A stretch of DNA of 64,000 nucleotides, taken from assembly GCA_020002185.1 (NCBI GenBank), contig CM034541.1:48926980-48990979 (forward strand), read 5' to 3'. The first letter of the stretch is position 1. Every line of letters begins with the position of its first letter. The translations under genes were made by a program, and so were the position numbers. A model generated the notes under the pieces. That model saw only the letters and a program-made list of their open reading frames with translations. It was not told the origin of the DNA and did not search any database. Positions 11,001 through 21,680 of the stretch are shown piece by piece. Source of the stretch: Paraescarpia echinospica. Lineage: Eukaryota > Annelida > Polychaeta > Sabellida > Siboglinidae.

Positions 11001-12450
11001 TCGACATGATCAATGAATATTGGTCTGCACAAGCTCGATGAACGTATAACAATTGCTTCCGTTTTGCTCTCGTTGAGAACCAGTCCGTTGTCACAGAGCC
11101 ACGTTTTAACTTCACTGATGCAAGCCTCCATTCTGATGAGAGCATTAGTATGCTCAAACGGTGGAAAATCGACGTATAACTGTGTATCATCGGCGTACAG
11201 ATGGTGCTGTACGTCGTGTCGGTTGAGTATATTCGTTAGATGCGCAATGTAGGCGTTGAAGAGCACCGACCCAAGAACCGAACCCTGGTGTACTCCGGAT
11301 GTCATCACGGTACACTCAGACACTTCTTTCCCGACACGCACGGCAGAGGTACCACCATACAGGTACGTCGGCAACCAGGCATAATGCATGGTAATAAGCC
11401 CAAATAATCATAGCTCCATTATAACAAAATAGGAGAGTCTGGCTGGAGAAACAGCGTACATTTATTCTTTGATTTATGTTCTGAATTGTAACTTTCGTGA
11501 CACGAAATTGCCAAATTAATATCGGATATGTTTATAGTACCGTTGTAAGAATTTTGATAAAACATGATTAGTAAAATTCAATCATTGATGTACTGGGTGT
11601 CACAACTGTTACCAACCTTCATCACATGTCTTGAGTGCGTCCGCCATTACCTTCTAAAAAGTGCCCTTGAAAATACTGTTTTGGTGTGATGTGTGAATTT
11701 TTTTCGAGCACTTTGACATTGGACGTCTTGGTCCCGTGAATACTGAATGTACTACTGCATTAGATTTTTCACGAGTTAGCAAAGATTATGGGCTATTCGC
11801 TCGCGTATTCACGCAATGGTTATTTTGATATTGTATTGTAACTTTCCTGACAGAGTTCAAAGGGTCATATATGTATTTATCTGCAACGCAATGTTATCCT
11901 TTTGTGTTTAATACGTCAAAGAAGCATATGGATCCTTGTTACATAATCAAATTACCATACGTCTTAGGTAACTTCACAGGAATTTACACTGTCGCAACCA
12001 ATCTAATATTTGATTTATCTTACGTGACACTAGTTGAGCTGCCACACAGCATACCAATCTAATATTTGATGTAACTTACGTGACAGTAGTTGAGCTGCCA
12101 CACAGCATACCATAGCAACCCAGTGTTTAGGCATAACACATGGTAATAAGCCAAACGAATCAAAGCTCCATCACAACAAAACAGGAGGGTCTGGCTGCAT
12201 TCCTGGAGAAACAGAATACATTTATTCTTTGATTTCTGTTCTGACTTATAACAAAACAGGAGGGTCTGGCTGCATTCCTGGAGAAACAGGATACATTTAT
12301 TCTTTGATTTCTGTTCTGACTTATAACTTACGTGACGCGAAATTGTCCAATTAACATTGGATATGTTTAAAGTACCCTAATAAGAATATTGTGATGTATG
12401 AATAAAAAAAGATTGATGTACTGGGTGCCACAACTGTTACCAACCTTTAT
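8033..12450. repeat. About 690-bp tandem repeat array with an internal orientation switch
   Basis: A unit of about 690 bp recurs. Landmarks are TAAGTTACAATA (near 8096 and 8787), GAATACGCGAGGGACTAGCG, CATCACACCAAAACGGTATT, CATGTTTTATCACAAAATC and GCTGCCACACAGC. The first one and a third units are in one orientation (8033 to about 8975). From about 8975 to 12450 the units are reversed, with a partly deleted copy near 9710-9735. A LINE (9973-11383) interrupts the reversed part. Flanks show no transposase, and every frame in the unit is short, so it is either a satellite or tandem copies of a non-autonomous element. Confidence 0.8.
9973..11383 (-). pseudogene. CR1/Jockey-like LINE, 5'-truncated, inserted in the 690-bp array
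   Basis: The minus strand encodes the second half of a reverse transcriptase. In order it has GVHQGSVLGSVLFNAYIAHL, then HLYADDTQLYVDF with the YADD active-site motif, then LCDNGLVLNESKTEAIVI, RIDYGNAMLFG and RLETVQRSAARVV. The frame shifts near 10690, after which QHLHWLPVRKRIEYKL continues the C-terminus. It ends in an untranslated region with an (ATT)n tail at about 9973-9990. The 5' end falls inside the RT domain, the usual 5' truncation. Flanking array sequence resumes exactly (cataat on both sides), giving a likely 6-bp target duplication. Confidence 0.88.
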
Positions 12451-12674
12451 CACGTGTCAAACAATATTTAGCGTTCTCATTATTTTCTCATGGCTAGCTT
12501 AGTTACAGTTTATTGAAAACGCGTACTTGCAACTCCTAGGCCGACGGACGGACGGACATATGCATGTTGACAATTACATGAAAATACAATAATTGTCATA
12601 TTCATGATAAGGTCAGGGAGTCTCTCATTAAGATAGTACATGTTGCTGTCTTGGAAACCACCATAACGTGTCTG

Positions 12675-12865
12675 GCTATAGACAATTGCGAATATTAGCG
12701 TACGAAATAGTGTTCGCTCATTAATTGCAGCATGGCTGAATTTGAATCCAGGAAAAGTCGAGATGGTGTACGATTGAACAGGTCTGTCAGGGGTGACGCT
12801 CGATTCGTTTTGAGCAGTCCAGTGAACGGATACAGCGCTATATACAACATACCTTTACCTTTTAC
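12675..12865 (+). mobile_element. tRNA-SINE fragment (3' part)
   Basis: The stretch matches the 3' two thirds of the SINE at 25262-25601 in opposite orientation: TTAATTGCAGCATGGCTGAA, CGATTGAACAGGTCTG, TTGAGCAGTCC and a tail with ACCTTTACCTTT. The tRNA-like head is absent. Confidence 0.75.
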
Positions 12866-12869
12866 GGGA

Positions 12870-13305
12870 ACAATCCCACCAATTTGATTTGAGTGATTTG
12901 CTAATCCGCATGCTTCGTTAATCCGGCCAAACTATTGAAAACATCGGAACAGGAAGGTAGGACATGTAATTCCTAATAAAGTATATATGTATATATATAT
13001 ATATACGCTTTGTGTAAAATATGTGTACCAAGCACCAAACAAAGTTGGTTGTTCTACCTCTTGGACTCTTCTGCTAGCCTACCCACTTTGTAAAAGCTTG
13101 AATGAGTGAGGTAATTACGTACAATACTGTACTCGTCTCTGTTGCATAAAGTAATCGGACAACTATCGAACAATGATGATGCGACAAGACGTCCTTGCAG
13201 TGCAATGACGTCACTTGAATCACTATTGTCTCTTTTTATAATTAATACGCTCAATTAAAAGGCACATATTTGTGATTGCAACTAGCATAACAATTATTGG
13301 TATAA
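12870..13305. other. No gene seen
   Basis: The stretch is AT-rich and unique-looking, with a short (TA)n run near 12985-13005. The longest frame is 66 codons on the minus strand, with no recognisable motif. Confidence 0.5.
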
Positions 13306-13445
13306 CGATAGCTAGGATTCCAAATTTACGGGAACGGCAAGATAGCTATAGCTAGAATTCCAAATTTACGGGAACGGCAAGATAGCTATAGCTAGGATTC
13401 CAAATTTACGGGAACGGCAAGATAGCTATAGCTAGGATTCCGAAT
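13306..13445. repeat. 40-bp tandem repeat, about 3.5 copies
   Basis: The unit contains GATAGCTATAGCTAGGATTC and CAAATTTACGGGAACGGCAA. Copies differ at one or two bases. Confidence 0.9.
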
Positions 13446-14177
13446 GTACTGCTCAGGTCATTTGTCTTGGATCTGCTGAACAGCGAAGTCCATGTCCACC
13501 GTCCCCCGGTTTCTTTTGAATTTTCACTGGCTCTCCGAGACGACAACATCCAACAAGTGCTCAAGAGTGAGATGCCCCTGTGGTGATCACAGGAAGCCTT
13601 GTCGCCTTTGTTCTTGTAGAGGTGGATGTTGTTGGCATCCTTGAAGTCCTGTGGAACAGAGCTGCATCAGCTCGGTGAGTTTAATGACGATGGCTTCACC
13701 TCTCTTTTTGAAAACTTCAGGGGAATTCCATCTGGGCCTTGTGTTTTCCTTGGCTGTAGCTGTTTGTCGGCTTTCTGGGTTTCTTCCAGAGGTAGAGAGT
13801 CATCTAGAGATGAAACGAATGGGCGCTGGGGTAGGTCCTGAATTGCCTGCTGATCAATCTGAGAAGGTCTGTTCAGCAGCTGACTGAAATTATGGGTCCA
13901 TCGTTGCACAATATCGCTCTTCTCAGTCAGGAGTGTGCCATCGGAGGAACGAACAGGTGCCACAGCGTTGGAAAGGGTCCATACACTGTCTTCAGTCCGG
14001 CAAAGAACATCTTGGTGTTATGTTCGTCAGCGTATTGTTGCAGCTCTGCAGCCTTCGCTTCCCACCACTGGTCCTTCATTCTCTGGAGCTCAGTCTGAAC
14101 TTTGCTACGGAGGTGATCGTTCTGTCTGAGAAGGCTGGCAATCTCTGCATTGTTCTTGTCGAACCAATCTTGGTGCC

Positions 14178-14195
<18 letters not shown>
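13446..14195 (-). pseudogene. LINE reverse-transcriptase N-terminal fragment
   Basis: The minus strand encodes a stretch leading into a LINE reverse transcriptase. In order it reads ELQQYADEHNTKMFFAGLKT, then VYGPFPTLWHLF. After a frame change come SDIVQRWTHNFSQLLNRPS and RKTQGPDGIPLKF (the PDGIP motif before RT block 1), then QDFKDANNIHLYKNKGDK and HHRGISLLS. The RT catalytic blocks are missing because the similarity ends near 13545, and the rest looks deleted or rearranged. It is separate from the 3' end at 14345-14745, since both point leftward and the 3' end lies to its right. Confidence 0.75.
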
Positions 14196-14213
<18 letters not shown>

Positions 14214-14260
14214 GGTTAGACCAGTAATATATATATATATATAGACGGTTAGACTAGTAA

Positions 14261-14295
<35 letters not shown>

Positions 14296-14352
14296 GCAAT
14301 ATATATATATATATTATATATTCATATATATATATATATATATATATATGCT
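14180..14352. repeat. (TA)n microsatellite with a duplicated spacer
   Basis: TA runs are interrupted twice by ACGGTTAGACYAGTAA and by TATGCAATATA. The Ile-Tyr frames across it are low complexity. Confidence 0.95.
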
Positions 14353-14745
14353 TCTTCTTCTTCAGTTCAGCATATCCCTGCGAGACGTAGCTGCCCGGAT
14401 AATCCCACGATACGCTGCTCTGTCTGCCGTTCGTCTCCCTGCTCTCACGATGTCGTCTTCCAACCAGTCGCTGATGTCCTGCTCCCATCTTCTCCTTGGT
14501 CTTCCCCTTCCTCTCTTTCCCTCCAATTTGCCTTCTAGGATTGTTTTCTCTAACGAATGGTGTTTGTTGATGTGGCCATAATAACTAAGTTTTAGTTCTT
14601 TTATTCTATTCACTGGTTGGCAGTTCTTTAAGTCAATTTTTTTAAGGATCTCTGCGTTGGTTGTTGTGTTATCCGAGACACTCTTAGGACTTTTCTTTCA
14701 TCTCAATCGCTTGTATTCTTCTCATGTCTTCTTTGTTCAGTGTAT
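14345..14745 (-). pseudogene. 3' end of a non-LTR retrotransposon (family A, second copy)
   Basis: The minus strand encodes IKELKLSYYGHINKHHSLEK, GKRGRGRPRRRWEQDISDW, then RRTADRAAYRGIIRAATSRR, DMLN and a stop, followed by a (GAA)n tail at 14349-14364. This copy is better preserved than the one at 5735-6101. A matching upstream segment (AGTCCTAAGAGTGTCTCGG in both) shows that the two copies share at least 350 bp. Confidence 0.85.
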
Positions 14746-14838
14746 GTATGTATATGTATATATATATATATATGTATATATATGTGTATGTGTGTGTGTG
14801 TGTATGTGTGTGTGTGGGTGTGTGTGTGTGTGTGTAGT
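14736..14838. repeat. (TGTA)n-(TA)n-(TG)n microsatellite
   Basis: Consecutive TGTA, TA and TG simple repeats. Confidence 0.95.
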
Positions 14839-14853
14839 ACCCCTTGAGTAATA

Positions 14854-14887
14854 TTATACAGTACTTCCCTCCAGTGTAACGATGTAA
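14854..14887 (-). CDS. Weak candidate last exon of the YWTD gene
   Basis: An acceptor CCACAG ends at 14888 on the minus strand, 105 bases after the donor of the exon at 15167-14993. Joining them completes the phase-2 codon (GG+T, Gly) and reads YIVTLEGSTV before TAA at 14856-14854. If real, the protein would stop after three propeller blades, which would not be a normal six-bladed YWTD fold. The acceptor context is mediocre, so this is only a possibility. Confidence 0.22.
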
Positions 14888-14992
14888 CTGTGGTGGCATT
14901 ATAGAAAATGTAATGGGACTAAGTTATAGGCAAATGAGATATGGGTCAACATATCACACGGAATCAACATACTATAATAGTAACCCACTCAC

Positions 14993-15167
14993 CCGTTTTC
15001 TATATCCAGTGCCAAGCCCATTATTCTGCTGCGGGAAATGTGAGCAATGAAAGTTTCCCTTTCGGTTCCGTTGAGGTTGGCTACTTCAAGTTTGCCTTGA
15101 TGGTAAATGGAATAGTACAGCTTCCCCGCTGCTGGGTCTACGGCAATTCCAATTATAAACTCGACAC
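14993..15167 (-). CDS. YWTD (LDL-receptor class B) exon 4
   Basis: A 175-nt exon lies between an acceptor ATACAG (15168-15169 is AG) and donor GTGAGT (14987-14992), phase 1 in and phase 2 out. It encodes VEFIIGIAVDPAAGKLYYS, then KLEVANLNGTERETFI and RIMGLALDIENG. The pattern I-A-V-D-x-x-x-G-K-L-Y-Y-S, a polar turn, then A-N-L-N-G-T-E is the class B repeat. The final G-L-A-L-D begins the next repeat, so at least one more exon is expected. Confidence 0.85.
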
Positions 15168-15774
15168 CTGTATCGGCAATAGATGACACATTTGAGAAGA
15201 AGCAGGCGACCATTTCTTAGGGATCATCCATAAAGTACGTCTCGTTAACGGGAGTGATGGGGTGGGGTCTATAGAAAAGCGTAACGAAGCAGTACACGGG
15301 GGGCGGTGTCTCAAGGTAATCCTTACGTCACAATTATTGAAACGTTGGCTCGTCGAGTTGTTGATGAAAGACATATATAGCTTTGACTACTGGGTGAAAT
15401 ATTTGGGAGATTTCAACTGAACTCGAACTTAGAACAAGCAATGTATTGCTGGCATTGCTGTTTATTACTTCTACAGACTTAACCAGTTTACGTGTAAACA
15501 ATGAATCAATGCATTCACGCAAAGAAATTATTATAAAATAATAGACGTATGCATCATAGAGACCTTTGTCAAAACGGAGGGTTTACATACCAGCATTACG
15601 AAGATTGACATGAGATGGGGAATCTAACAAATATCCGAAAAAAAGAGCGACGTTTTTTTATAGATGGCTCTTTATATCAAACATTAGCTGACTGCCACCC
15701 ATAGAACAACGCATCAAGTGCACCAATGAACAACATTACCGGTACAATGCTAGAAATTTAGCGTAGTAATATAT

Positions 15775-15943
15775 ACATATATATATATATGTGTATGTGT
15801 GTGTGTTTGTGTGTGTGTGTGTTTGTGTGTGTGCGTGTGTGTGTGTGCGTGTGTGTCTGTGCGTGTGTGTGTGTGTGTGCGTGTGTGTCTGTGTATGTAT
15901 ATGTGTGTGCGTGTGTGGCTGTGTATGTGTGTTTGTTTGTGTA

Positions 15944-15980
<37 letters not shown>

Positions 15981-16027
15981 GTCTGTGTATGTGTGTTTGT
16001 TTGTGTGTGTGTTTGTGTGTGTGTGTC
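15775..16027. repeat. (GT)n-rich microsatellite in an intron of the YWTD gene
   Basis: GT/GTGC/TGTA repeats. Overlapping Cys-Val and His-Thr frames are artefacts. The intron between 15170 and 15775 shows no gene or known element. Confidence 0.95.
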
Positions 16028-16124
16028 CACTCTCTGTCATTGATAAATGATTACGATGTACGACAGTTATGATCTCTATAGAATAGCCAGTGTACACCCA
16101 TTGACATACATTATTATCATGTTT

Positions 16125-16271
16125 TCATCATAATCATCACCATCATATTTATCACCACCACCATCATCACCCTCATTATTACCATCATCATCACCATCAT
16201 CATCACCATCATCATCATCACCATCATCATCACCATCATCACCATCATCACTACCATCATCATCATCATAA
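16125..16271. repeat. (CAT/CAC)n trinucleotide repeat
   Basis: About 150 bases of CATCAT and CACCAT units lie 30 bases downstream (minus strand) of the exon at 16419-16303. The Asp/Gly frame through it is not coding. Confidence 0.93.
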
Positions 16272-16302
16272 GTACGGCCTATCACCATCGAAATGCACTT
16301 AC

Positions 16303-16419
16303 TTGTAATGATGCGGTGTTGAGCAGACCCGTCAACTCTGGCTCTGTAGAGGCCAGCAGTTCTGCCACTATAGTAGATGTAGCCGTGTAAGTCATCCACA
16401 GCCAAAGCGTGTAGTTCCA
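16303..16419 (-). CDS. YWTD (LDL-receptor class B) exon 3
   Basis: A 117-nt exon (39 codons, phase 1 in and out) with acceptor TATACAG and donor GTAAGT (16297-16302). It encodes VELHALAVDDLHGYIYYSGR, then TAGLYRARVDGSAQHRIIT. H-A-L-A-V-D, G-Y-I-Y-Y-S and R-A-R-V-D-G-S are the three landmarks of a class B repeat. Its phases match both neighbours, and one repeat per exon suggests exon duplication. Confidence 0.9.
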
Positions 16420-16535
16420 CTGTATAAACATATTTCGGCATATTACTTTCAAAGGGAAAAAGGTATTCCTCAAAACAATACAGATAACTATAACGTTTAA
16501 CTTTTTCTTTTGGAATACAAATCATATGAAAATTA

Positions 16536-16544
16536 CACACACGC

Positions 16545-16576
<32 letters not shown>

Positions 16577-16682
16577 GCACACACACACACACACTCACAC
16601 ACACGCATACGCACACACGCACACGCACACGCACACGCACGCGCACACGCACACACACATACACGCACACGCACACACGTGT
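16536..16682. repeat. (CA/CGCA)n microsatellite
   Basis: CA and CGCA units in the intron upstream of the exon at 16419-16303. Confidence 0.95.
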
Positions 16683-17199
16683 TACGCAAACGTCATAATC
16701 TAACGTTCGGCGGTTATTCCCACGGAAGCGACTTCTTTCCTAGTCTTAGTGGGAGTCTCCAACATCCTCACTGTACACCTTTTTATGTTATAATTTGTCA
16801 TATTATTATTGGATGTACAGTCTGGATAAATAAACCCACTTCTGTTCTGTTCTGTTCTATCAAAATCAACCAATCAAATCTATTCCTGTTACACTAGCGC
16901 GAACCCAGCACAACCAATACATCCTGACACATACATTATTGACCAGTTGACCAATTATTGCGCCATTTACTTCCCGCGTCGCCAACTTGTGTGTCGGTCG
17001 CGACTGATGCGACCGACTGTTGAGGCTTCGGTTACTTGGCAGTGACGCGTGGAGAATGGAGCGTACACACAATGTACAGGTATTGTACTAATGCAGACAC
17101 CACGCGATAATGTAATATACATAATAAGTTACATCATTAAAAGCGGCAGCGACAACTGGGAAAATTTCATGAAAACAATTTGCCATTATGTACCAGTAC

Positions 17200-17504
17200 G
17201 ACACCTGCCAACTCTCCCGGAATTTCCGGGAGTCTATTTGATTTTTGGTGTATCCCCGGTATCCCAGAATACAAGCGAATATCCCGGATATTAGCTTACA
17301 ATCTCCAACAGCAACTCTCCCCTCCCGTTTTCTGATGTCATCTTCCGAGACAGCGCGACACGAAGTTACGGCGAGCAATTTCCAATGGCAACCCCCTCGT
17401 ATTCCGATGTCAAAATCCGATATAGTGCGACGAGACAGCGCGACATGGGAAGCGTGCTGAACCGCTGATGAATCTCCCGGAATTTAAAAAAGTTGGCAGG
17501 TATA
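17200..17504. mobile_element. 305-bp MITE-like DNA transposon
   Basis: The ends are imperfect inverted repeats sharing ACCTGCCAACT (left 17203-17213, right end the reverse complement at 17491-17501), and both ends carry CTCCCGGAATTT just inside. The hexamer CAGTAC flanks it on both sides (17194-17199 and 17505-17510), a plausible target-site duplication. No transposase is encoded. It sits in the second intron of the YWTD gene. Confidence 0.7.
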
Positions 17505-17510
17505 CAGTAC

Positions 17511-18842
17511 CGAAGGAACACAACATTTTATACACTGTTATAGATAAACTCAGAAGACAGTGCGTCGTGTGATCACAGTGTCCAATCCGTTAATTCTTAC
17601 TTGCCCAATAATGGCCCATATAGTCGGAAGTATAATCTTTTTAATTGGCTCCGTAAGGTATTAATCGAATGCTACGTAAGCGGCCGATTAATAACGTCGT
17701 AGCTTTTGTTGCATGAGGCATCTAGTCAGCATACGTTTCGGCCCCGCGTTCAACTTGTATTGTGGCCGAGTTCATCCGTACAAGCCGAGTTCATCAAGAA
17801 CGTTAGCTGTATCACGTTTGCGTAATCGACATATCCACCATCTGTTGCCAGAAGGTCCGTCACGAAATCGAAAATACCTGCCGACCACATGGAGCGTTCG
17901 CACATTCCTTCGTACATTTTGTTCAAATTCTGGCTCCAAAAGCGCGAAGTAGCGGATCCGTCAATGTGATGCTTCGTCTACGTTACAATAAAAAAATGCC
18001 CATTATCTCCTTCCATCTTTGCCAACAATGTCGATAACGGTTATATATACGAATTACATTACATCTGCGTCATACCCTTTCATAAATTGACAATTTCCGC
18101 ATACATTTGTCATCGTATGATATTTTCGTTAGAAAAAAAATCCATCGGAGCCATATTTTCAACAAAATATGCGTCGGGATGCGCGCACGCAAAACCTAGT
18201 CGGCATCCATTTTTCAATGGCCTGGCGGACCTGTTGCCTGGCTACAGGTCGTGTGATGGATATGCAACTATTCGGCAACAATATTTTCATTGATATTACA
18301 GGTTGAGACCGCATGTACCAAAACACGACTTGATGGTCCATTGATACACACAGACCAATTATGTGTAGAAACTGCATTATTTGTTTACTTCATATTTAAT
18401 GTATTTATACCCTGGTGATGCTTAACGACAAAACCCTGAGCTCGATTGCTATATGAATTACATAAGAGTAATTGTTGGTCAAGGTCATTTAATAATTGTA
18501 CCAACAGGAATTAAATCACATATCGATCGATGGGATATAGACAAACATACTCATCGGGATAATATATAAACACAATTATTAAATTACAAGATTAGCAAAT
18601 GTGGGGCGGTCATTTATCGCCACCCGGCCAACTGTAGGAGAGGCCCAACCCCTCAATCTGATAATCAAATCATGTCTGGCTCGTGGACTAATACAGAGCG
18701 AAAATACAAAGTGATGATCCACTGATACGTGTAGATCAGTTACGTCGATAAATTGATAGGCTTCTTTACGTCACATATAACGCATATTTTGCATAACATA
18801 GTTTGTGTAATATATGTATGGAATGGCAAGGACACGCTATAC
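17511..18842. other. Intron sequence, no gene seen
   Basis: Unique-looking AT-rich intron of the YWTD gene. Frames are below 80 codons and have no recognisable motif. Confidence 0.5.
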
Positions 18843-18962
18843 CTTGTGCACTCAGGAGAACCGTTGGCGTGCCGGGTTTTGGCGGGGTCACTGTCGTGTC
18901 AACGGCAAACTTCAAGATAACATTCTTTGCCGTCATAAACAAAACGTAATCACCGACCACAT
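18843..18962 (-). CDS. YWTD gene exon 2 (start of the propeller)
   Basis: A 120-nt exon (40 codons, phase 1 in and out), acceptor ATTCCAG, donor GTATAG. The split codon with the signal exon gives Asp. It encodes DVVGDYVLFMTAKNVILKFA, then a Pro/Thr-rich VDTTVTPPKPGTP and TVLLSAQ. The Y-V-L-F-x-T-A-K-N-V-I start resembles the first strand of LDLR-type propellers (L-L-F-A-x-x-x-x-I-x). The Thr-Pro insert may be O-glycosylated. Confidence 0.8.
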
Positions 18963-19206
18963 CTGGAATGAACATTTTCAAAATTACTGAACATTCACGA
19001 CACCATTTTTGTCACATATTTAGTTCATAAATAAGTATACCTTACACCAACTTGCCAACTCTGCTAGCGCCAAACCTACCAAAGATAAGTCGGCGTAATT
19101 AGAAATTGACTGATCTCTGGTTTTGTGCAATATCTTCTGATGGTGCGGATAATAGTGTTTTATTAACACGACGGCCGCGCTTCACGTCGATGGACCTGTT
19201 GACGTT

Positions 19207-19793
19207 ACGCTTGAATGAATGAATGAACGTTTATTCAGAACATTGAAAACAATATATATACAAGACAAGACAACCAAACAAGTTTAACTATAATACAAGT
19301 GAGAATATACAATGTTTGAAGGGGGTAAATACGAAGTCATTGACTTTTGTGTAAATTTACCCCTGACATATATTTATATATAATTATATACCTGTATATT
19401 ATTATATACACACATATACATACATATACACACATATATACATACATATATTCACATTCACATACATACGTACATTATTATTTTGAGACATCAATATTAT
19501 ATTATTCGAATTTGCTATTCATCTAACCATCTAGCTACAATAATTGAAAACATGTAATATTCAAAATTTAAAGTATGTGATAAGTACACATCTTTACACA
19601 TATTGTAGTTTCCTCAATGGCATGATTATATTTGTGTATGATTTTATTTAGATTTCCACAACCAGATATTTCACAAATAAAAGGTTTTTGCATTTACGCT
19701 TAAATTCAGTAATAGTATTAGTAGTTTTTAAATGATCACATAGAGAATTCCATAATTGCACTCCCTTTACACAAAGAGACATTGATCGCATGG
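19207..19793 (-). pseudogene. Older LINE, 3' half of ORF end and 3' UTR (split by insertion)
   Basis: The minus strand reads MRSMSLCVKGVQLWNSLCDH, then LKTTNTITEFKRKCKNLLF and a stop near 19650, the usual C-terminus of a CR1/L2-like LINE. It is followed by a 3' UTR and a (CATT)n tail near 19207-19226. Its upstream part is found at 21154-21680 on the same strand, separated by a plus-strand LINE. Confidence 0.82.
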
Positions 19794-21153
19794 TAGAACA
19801 GACTCTCTTAGGACCCCTGTTATTCATCATATATATCAATGATTTTGTACAAGCCAGTAAAATTTTTAATTTCATAATGTATGCTGATGATACAACTCTA
19901 TCAAGTACACTAAACACTTTCAGCGATAACATACATGACGAAAATTTAGAATCTTTAATAAATGAAGAACTTTCAAAAATAAATGAATGACTCAAAATAA
20001 ATAAATTATCGCTAAACATAGCAAAATCGAAATACATGACATTTCAAAAGGCAAAGAAAAATATACAGACACTTACTCTGAAGATAGACAATGTCAATAT
20101 TGAACAAGTCAAAGAATTAAATTTTTTGGGTTTAATTATAGATACAAATCTAAACTGGAAAAAACACACTGAAAAAATATCAAATGCTTCTTCTAAAAAA
20201 ATTGGCATTTTAAATAAATTGAAACATGTGTTACTTCTTCATATTAAAATATTATTATATAATTCTTTAATAGTGCCACACATTAATTATTGCATAATGG
20301 TATGGGGCTTTCAATCAAATAGAATAATAAAACTTCAAAAAAAAGCCCTAAGAATTATTACCTTAAGTAATTATACTTCCCACACAGAACCACTTCACAA
20401 AAAAACTCAACTTGTTAAAAGTAGATGACATTCTTAAATTACAACAATTAAGATTTTACTATAAATATTTACACAATGACTTACCAGTTTATTTACAAAA
20501 CTGGAGGATAATGTTTAACTATGAGGTACATAATCATTATACAAGAGTCAAAAATAAAATATACACTTATAAAATTAAACATGAATTTGCTAAGAAATGT
20601 CATAGGCATAATTTGCCACTTTTATTAAATACCATTCCTGATATTGTCAAAGAAAAGCTTAGTACACACAGTTCACAAGCATTTGCCAAGTATGTTAAAC
20701 TTAATTTTTTACAAAACTATCAAGTAACATGCACCAGGCAAAATTGCTATATATGTATGCAAAATTAAGAACCGACAACCACCTGTTAACTTGTCAACAA
20801 AACAGTGCCTAAACGACAAACTCAATAATCATGTAAGCTTGCTTACACTACACACATGCATACATATTATGTTTTGTGTTTTTTTTCTTCTTCTTTTTAT
20901 TCTGGAAGAATTTGATTAGGTGATGTATTGATTCAGTTAAAGTTTTATTACAAAAGGTGGCTCCTAGATAGCGACTACCACAGTCTTAGAGGAGTCTCCT
21001 GACCCTACTTTTCGTTATTTATCATACATTATACCATGTTTACCATAAGGTTATATATTTGTATTATTAAATTTTTACATGGATGTAATGTATGTATTAT
21101 TTGAAATGTCTGGGTCAAATAAAACACATTCTTCTTCTTCTTCTTCTTCTTCT
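19794..21153 (+). pseudogene. Younger LINE, 5'-truncated, inserted in the older LINE
   Basis: It begins inside the RT domain: LLGPLLFIIYINDF, then FIMYADDTTLSS (YADD motif) and LKINKLSLNIAKSKYM. It continues with ELNFLGLIIDTNLNWKKH, NSLIVPHINYCIMVWG and RIIKLQKKALRII. A stop (TGA at 19988, where the family normally has Trp) and a frameshift near 20405 break it. The second frame then runs LQQLRFYYKYLHNDLPVYLQ to CTRQNCYICMQN and a stop at 20766-20768. The 3' UTR carries AATAAA near 21118 and a (CTT)n tail at about 21128-21153. Confidence 0.88.
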
Positions 21154-21680
21154 GTCGTTCTAAGCCAAGATTAGCTCGCATTGAGTTTGCTATTTCCCGT
21201 CTAGTAAACAAACACTGAATATTTGATAGCAAACAGCTGTAGTAAGCTTTGTACATAAATAATGACGTTTTCAGTTCTATGATATCTGAAAATTTTAGAA
21301 AATGTAATTGTTGAGTTTGTATGATCCAACCATCTTGCACCAAATATAATGCGGATTACTCTTTTTTGTAATAAGAAAATACAGTTAGCATTTGTTGGGT
21401 ACGTGTTTCCCCAATATATCTGCACAGTAATTTAAATACGGCAAAAAGAGAGAACTGTATAGAATACGTCTACTATTTCTATCAAGTAGATGACTGCATC
21501 TATGCATTATAGCAGTACTTTTTGAAAGCTTTGATTGTACGTATTTTATATGAGCTTTCCAATTTAGTAGATCATCAATAAATACACCCAAAAACTTGGT
21601 GACCCTTATTATATTAATTTCTTTGTTTAGCATACGATTTCTAAAGTCAATTAGTGATGTTTTGTTTGTTCGCTGACAAA
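21154..21680 (-). pseudogene. Older LINE, RT C-terminal region (5' side of the split element)
   Basis: The minus strand reads VTKFLGVFIDDLLNWKAHI, then SKLSKSTAIMHRCSHLLD and SSLFLPYLNYCADI. After a frame change come FLLQKRVIRIIFGARWLDH and LFTRREIANSMRANLG. This is the post-YADD region of a LINE RT. It breaks off at the tail of the plus-strand LINE and resumes at 19793. Confidence 0.82.
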
